Assembly (NCBI GenBank): GCA_023091665.1
Contig: JALJCQ010000002.1
Location: forward strand, 1-64,000
Reading direction: 5' to 3'
Length of the DNA stretch: 64,000 bases
Origin: Pythium myriotylum
Taxonomy: Eukaryota > Oomycota > Peronosporomycetes > Pythiales > Pythiaceae
The translations under genes and the position numbers were made by a program. The notes under the pieces are model-generated. The model was not told the DNA's origin. It did not search any database and worked only from the letters and a program-made list of their open reading frames with translations. Of this stretch, positions 60,149-64,000 are shown in pieces. How positions within the stretch are numbered: the first letter of the stretch is position 1; each line of letters opens with the position of its first letter.

Positions 60149-60712
60149 ATGAAATTAATTAAAGCTTATAATCAATATTTATTAAATATTTTACCTATTA
60201 TAAATTATTCTATATATAAAAATGAATTATGTATTAATATTCCTTTTAATAAAATAATTCCAATTTTTTTTTTTTTAAAAAATCATACCAATTCTCAATT
60301 TAAAATTTTATCAGATATATGTGCTGTTGATTATATCAACAAAAAAGAACGTTTTGAAATTATTTATAATTTATTAAGTATTCGTTTTAATAGCAGATTA
60401 AAAGTTAAAATTTGTGTAAATGAGTTACAACCAATCGATTCTATTGTTGATATATATAGAACAGCTGGTTGGTCTGAAAGAGAGGTTTGGGATATGTTTG
60501 GTATTTTTTTTAATAATCATCCTGATTTACGAAGAATCTTAACTGATTACGGTTTTGAAGGACATCCTTTACGAAAAGATTTTCCTTTAAGTGGTTATTT
60601 AGAAGTTTATTATAATGAGTTAAAAAAAAGAGTTGTTTACGAACCTTTGAAATTATCTCAACAATATAGACTTTTTGAATTTAATAGCCCTTGGAATAAA
60701 AAAACATATTAA
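60149..60712 (+). CDS. nad9: NADH dehydrogenase subunit 9
   Basis: 187 aa, the NuoC/30-kDa subunit of the complex I peripheral arm near the quinone site. The N-terminal half is variable. The conserved core is DIYRTAGWSEREVWDMFGIF followed by NNHPDLRRILTDYGFEGHPL and RKDFPLSGY, matching the family signature (ERE..DM.G....HP.LRR.L.D..F.GHPLRKDFP). Full length. Bases up to 60474 are also present in the left arm; the remaining 238 bp are beyond what the window can show as duplicated. cob follows 38 bp downstream on the same strand. Confidence 0.97.
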   Translation: MKLIKAYNQYLLNILPIINYSIYKNELCINIPFNKIIPIFFFLKNHTNSQFKILSDICAVDYINKKERFEIIYNLLSIRFNSRLKVKICVNELQPIDSIVDIYRTAGWSEREVWDMFGIFFNNHPDLRRILTDYGFEGHPLRKDFPLSGYLEVYYNELKKRVVYEPLKLSQQYRLFEFNSPWNKKTY

Positions 60713-60750
60713 AATTATATTAGTTTTTAGGAAAAATTCTATTTCATTTT

Positions 60751-61896
60751 ATGAGATGGAATAAAAAATCTTTATTTGCAGTTGTAAATAATCATTTAAT
60801 TGATTATCCAACTCCAATCAATTTAAATTATTTTTATGGATTTGGTTCATTAGCTGGTATTATGTTAGCAATCCAAATTTTAACTGGTATTTTTTTAGCA
60901 ATGCATTATACTCCTCATATTGATTTAGCTTTCAATAGTGTAGAACATATTATGAGAGATGTAAATAATGGTTGGTTAATTAGATACACCCATGCAAATG
61001 GTGCTTCGTTTTTTTTTATTGTGGTTTATGTACATATTTTTAGAGGTTTATATTATGGATCTTATATTACTCCAAGAGAAGCTGTATGGTGTTCAGGTGT
61101 TGTTATTTTTATTTTAATGATGGCAACAGCTTTTATGGGATATGTATTACCTTGGGGACAAATGAGTTTTTGGGGTGCTACCGTTATTACTAATTTATTT
61201 TCAGCTGTACCTTTAGTAGGAAAAGATATAGTAGATTGGTTATGGGGTGGTTTTGCTGTTGATAACCCAACTTTAAATAGATTTTTTAGTTTGCATTTTA
61301 CTATGCCTTTTGTAATTGTAGGTGCAGTTTTAATTCATTTAGCATTATTACATGAAGTTGGTTCTAATAATCCATTAGGTTTAACTTTAAAAACTGAAAA
61401 TATACCTTTTTATCCTTATTTTTATACAAAAGATTTATTTGGTTTAATGGTATTATTTTTAGTATTTTTTATTTTTGTATTTTACTATCCAAATACTTTA
61501 GGACACCCAGATAATTATATAGAGGCAAACCCAATGAAAACTCCATTACACATTGTGCCAGAATGGTATTTTTTACCTTTTTATGCTATTTTAAGATCTA
61601 TTCCTAACAAAATAGGTGGTGTTATTGGAATGTTTGGTTCATTAATTATATTATTAACTATACCTTTTACAAATTCATCAGAAATTAGAAGTACAGCTTT
61701 TAGACCAATATATAAAGTAGCTTATTGGTTATTAGTAGTAGCTTTCTTTTTATTAGGTTGGGTTGGTCAAATGCCTGTAGAATATCCTTATACTGAAATA
61801 GGTGTTATAAGTATGATTTATTATTTTTCTTTTTTTATAATTATTATACCATTTTTAGGTAAAATAGAATCATATTTAATAAGATATAAAGTATAA
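60751..61896 (+). CDS. cob: Apocytochrome b
   Basis: 381 aa with eight helices, the complex III subunit binding haems bL and bH and both quinone sites. Seen: [20 protein letters not shown], the haem histidines in [12 protein letters not shown] and the paired HFTMPF / [17 protein letters not shown] region, and the Qo-site [18 protein letters not shown]. Length is standard. No intron. Confidence 0.98.
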   Translation: MRWNKKSLFAVVNNHLIDYPTPINLNYFYGFGSLAGIMLAIQILTGIFLAMHYTPHIDLAFNSVEHIMRDVNNGWLIRYTHANGASFFFIVVYVHIFRGLYYGSYITPREAVWCSGVVIFILMMATAFMGYVLPWGQMSFWGATVITNLFSAVPLVGKDIVDWLWGGFAVDNPTLNRFFSLHFTMPFVIVGAVLIHLALLHEVGSNNPLGLTLKTENIPFYPYFYTKDLFGLMVLFLVFFIFVFYYPNTLGHPDNYIEANPMKTPLHIVPEWYFLPFYAILRSIPNKIGGVIGMFGSLIILLTIPFTNSSEIRSTAFRPIYKVAYWLLVVAFFLLGWVGQMPVEYPYTEIGVISMIYYFSFFIIIIPFLGKIESYLIRYKV

Positions 61897-62053
61897 AATA
61901 ATAAATAATTAAAATAAATTTTATATATATTATATCATTAAAATAATATTATTTTAATGATATATTTTAATGATATATATATATATATACTAATAATTAA
62001 TTATTATTGATAATTATATTTATTATCAATAATAATATTTATTTTATAAAAAA
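61897..62053. other. Hairpin-bearing spacer between convergent cob and atp1
   Basis: It holds a perfect 24-nt palindrome (61936-61959, arms CATTAAAATAAT / ATTATTTTAATG) and a perfect 13-bp stem with a 9-nt loop (62001-62013 / 62023-62035, arms TTATTATTGATAA / TTATCAATAATAA). With no tRNA between these convergent genes, the stems are good candidates for mRNA 3' end signals. Confidence 0.7.
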
Positions 62054-63583
62054 TTATTTATTTAAAAAATTTTTAGTAAAATTATCAGCTAAATTTCTTA
62101 ATTTTTGATCTAATTCTTTAGAAATTTCTTTTTTTGTTGAAATTTCATTTAATATTTCAGAATGATTATTTTTAATAAAATTTAACCAAGTAGTTTCAAA
62201 AGTTGATATTTTATCTACAGCTATTTTATCTAAGAAACCTTTAACACCTAAAAAAATAATAACAACTTGATCTTCAACAGATAATGGTACGTTTAAACCT
62301 TGTTTTAACATTTCTGTTAATCTAATACCTCTGTGTAATTGTTGTTGTGTAGTAGCATCTAAATCAGAACCAAATTGAGCGAAAGCTTGTACCTCCCTAA
62401 ATTGTGCTAATTCTAATTTCATAGTACCAGCAATTTGTTTCATTGCTTTAATTTGAGCAGAAGAACCTACACGGCTTACAGATAAACCAACACTAATTGC
62501 AGGTCTTTGACCTTGATTGAATAATTCAGTTTCTAAGAAAATTTGACCATCAGTAATAGAAATAACGTTTGTAGGAATATATGCAGAAACGTCACCAGCT
62601 TGAGTTTCAATAACAGGTAAAGCTGTTAAAGAACCACCACCTATTTTTTTGTTCATTTTAGCAGCTCTTTCTAATAATCTTGAGTGTAAATAGAATACAT
62701 CACCTGGGTAAGCTTCTCTACCTGGAGGTCTTCTTAATAATAAAGACATTTGTCTATAAGCCACCGCTTGTTTTGATAAATCATCATAAAAAATAACAGC
62801 ATGCTTACCATTATCTCTAAAAAATTCACCTAAAGCACAACCTGTATATGGAGCTAAAAATTGTAATGGAGCTGAATCAGAAGCAGTAGCAGCTACTATA
62901 ACTGAAAAGAACATAGCATTTTTTTCTTCTAAAGTTTTTGTTAATTCAGCGATAGTTGATCTTTTTTGACCTACACCTACATAAATACAATATAATTGAT
63001 TATCAGTATCTTTTTTTAAATGAGGTTCTCTTTGATTAATTATTGTATCTATTGCAATAGAAGTTTTACCTGTTTGTCTGTCACCAATAATTAATTCCCT
63101 TTGACCTCTACCTATTGGAATTAAACTATCAACAGCTTTTAAACCTGTTTGAACTGGTTCATTAACTTTTTGTCTAGGCATAATACCTGGAGCTTTAATT
63201 TCTACTCTACTAGAAAGTTTAGTATTAATTTGACCTTTACCATCAATTGGTTGACCTAAAGCATCAACTACACGACCTAATACTTCTGCACCTACAGGAA
63301 CACTAACAATTGAACCTGTTCTTCTAACAAAATTACCTTCTTGAATTTCTCTATCATTACTAAAAACAACCACACCAACAACATCAGGTTCTAAGTTTAA
63401 TGCCATACCTTTAATATCACCGTTATTAAATTCAACCATTTCACCAGCTTGAATTTTGGTTAAACCGTAACATCTAGCGATACCGTCACTCATAGATAAA
63501 ACAATACCAGTTTCTTGTAAACTTTTTTCATCTTTGTATTTTTTAATATTTGATTCTAGAATATATGATAATTCAATAGCCAT
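62054..63583 (-). CDS. atp1: ATP synthase subunit alpha
   Basis: 509 aa, the F1 alpha subunit. Seen: the Walker A motif GDRQTGKTS (about residues 170-178) with the preceding [30 protein letters not shown], the Walker B-region [20 protein letters not shown] and the signature [17 protein letters not shown]. Length matches bacterial and plant mitochondrial alpha (about 505-510). It is nuclear in animals and fungi but mitochondrial in oomycetes, plants and jakobids. trnE lies 26 bp upstream on the same strand. Confidence 0.98.
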   Translation of the reverse strand: MAIELSYILESNIKKYKDEKSLQETGIVLSMSDGIARCYGLTKIQAGEMVEFNNGDIKGMALNLEPDVVGVVVFSNDREIQEGNFVRRTGSIVSVPVGAEVLGRVVDALGQPIDGKGQINTKLSSRVEIKAPGIMPRQKVNEPVQTGLKAVDSLIPIGRGQRELIIGDRQTGKTSIAIDTIINQREPHLKKDTDNQLYCIYVGVGQKRSTIAELTKTLEEKNAMFFSVIVAATASDSAPLQFLAPYTGCALGEFFRDNGKHAVIFYDDLSKQAVAYRQMSLLLRRPPGREAYPGDVFYLHSRLLERAAKMNKKIGGGSLTALPVIETQAGDVSAYIPTNVISITDGQIFLETELFNQGQRPAISVGLSVSRVGSSAQIKAMKQIAGTMKLELAQFREVQAFAQFGSDLDATTQQQLHRGIRLTEMLKQGLNVPLSVEDQVVIIFLGVKGFLDKIAVDKISTFETTWLNFIKNNHSEILNEISTKKEISKELDQKLRNLADNFTKNFLNK

Positions 63584-63609
63584 TAAATGGTTATTAAATT
63601 ATCATATTA

Positions 63610-63681
63610 TACCCTTTACGAGAATTGAACTCGTGTTTTTGCCGTGAAAAGGCAATGTCCTAACCACTAGACTAAAAGGGC
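63610..63681 (-). tRNA. trnE(uuc): tRNA-Glu (UUC)
   Basis: 72 nt with acceptor GCCCTTT/AAAGGGT, anticodon loop TTTTCAC (UUC) in TTGCC/GGCAA and T loop TTCAATT. It lies between the partial nad4 and atp1, all on the minus strand. Confidence 0.95.
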
Positions 63682-63724
63682 TTTTTAAAATAATAATTTT
63701 ATTATTAAAATAAAATTATTATTT

Positions 63725-64000
63725 TTAAAAAAAATATGAAAAATCTATATGAACTAAAATTTTTGAAACACTTTCATGCATGCAGCTTTCAAATATTTTA
63801 GGATATAAACCTAAAAGAAAAATGTTTACTATTAATATTAAATGTATTAAAAATTCACGATATGTTAAATCATAATATATTTTTAAATACATATTTTGAA
63901 TATTACCATAACAGATTCTATTATAAAATAATAATGAGTAAACACCACCTAAAAACATACCTATAGTAGCAAAAACAGCTGTAGTAGTATTATCTTCAAA
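63725..64000 (-). CDS. nad4: NADH dehydrogenase subunit 4, partial (C-terminal part, runs off window)
   Basis: The last 91 codons of an ORF entering from beyond the window end. Antiporter-like proton-pumping subunit of complex I (NuoM). Visible: FATIGMFLGGVYSLLFYNRI (family form ILGA.Y.L.L..R) and the C-terminal LILVNIFLLGLYPKIFESCM, the typical Nad4 end (LGIYP..... M.). The frame is open through 64000, so the ATG at 63958 is internal and not the start. Confidence 0.93.
   Translation of the reverse strand, partial: FEDNTTTAVFATIGMFLGGVYSLLFYNRICYGNIQNMYLKIYYDLTYREFLIHLILIVNIFLLGLYPKIFESCMHESVSKILVHIDFSYFF

Noticed and set aside
63725..63958. 77-aa ORF starting at 63958 as a complete gene
   Set aside because: The frame is open to the window end and the sequence is the C-terminus of nad4.

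Overview
This window is part of an AT-rich mitochondrial genome, most likely from a stramenopile and probably an oomycete or a close relative. The evidence is its gene content: nad1, nad4, nad4L, nad5, nad6, nad9, nad11, cox1, cox2, cob, atp1, atp8, atp9, tatC and 13 recognised ribosomal protein genes. It also carries bacteria-like rRNAs and the operon-like blocks rpl2-rps19-rps3-rpl16 and rps14-rps8-rpl6-rps2-rps4, and the gene pairs cox2-cox1 and nad6-trnR(ucu). The code looks standard: tryptophan is TGG, the only Trp tRNA has a CCA anticodon, and every recognised mitochondrial gene ends in TAA. I see no introns.

The layout is dominated by a giant inverted repeat. Position x in 1-28308 matches the complement of position 60475-x, so the arms are 1-28308 and 32167-60474. 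The left arm is cut by the window edge, so the repeat is at least 28.3 kb. The arms enclose a 3,858-bp single-copy stretch (28309-32166) holding nad5, a decayed copy of a foreign-looking gene, and a hairpin-rich spacer. To the right of 60474 lie the rest of nad9, then cob, atp1, trnE and the 3' end of nad4. Whether that stretch is also duplicated cannot be seen here.

Reading an arm from its outer end: nad9, trnR, nad6, rns, trnY, trnG, orf116/orf41, trnG, rpl5, rpl14, trnfM, two trnL, tatC with a convergent rpl31-like gene, trnC, trnS, rps11-rps13, then rpl2-rps19-rps3-rpl16, trnI, orf246, atp8, trnK, trnA, rps14-rps8-rpl6-rps2-rps4, orf84, rnl, trnN, trnS, trnM, trnP. Then comes an accessory cassette, followed by cox2, a 32-codon TatA-like ORF, cox1, trnW, nad11, nad1, nad4L and atp9. 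The genes serve respiration (complexes I, III, IV and ATP synthase), mitochondrial translation, and Tat-type protein translocation.

The most unusual part is the cassette inserted just upstream of cox2 (16579-21599, mirrored at 38876-43896). It is bounded by a perfect 94-bp direct repeat whose second copy is the cox2 leader. It carries a Hin/Pin-type serine recombinase (rare in mitochondria), a 28-bp perfect palindrome with a TA centre, two ORFs with non-mitochondrial composition (orf186, orf174), and membrane-anchored ORFs that share a leader domain (orf463, orf325). A third, broken member of this family lies in the single-copy region and shares an exact 142-bp leader block with orf463. Several breaks in these ORFs are of one kind: a stop right after a T tract, with the frame continuing at -1. 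This looks like an integrated plasmid or mobile element, possibly connected to inverted-repeat recombination.
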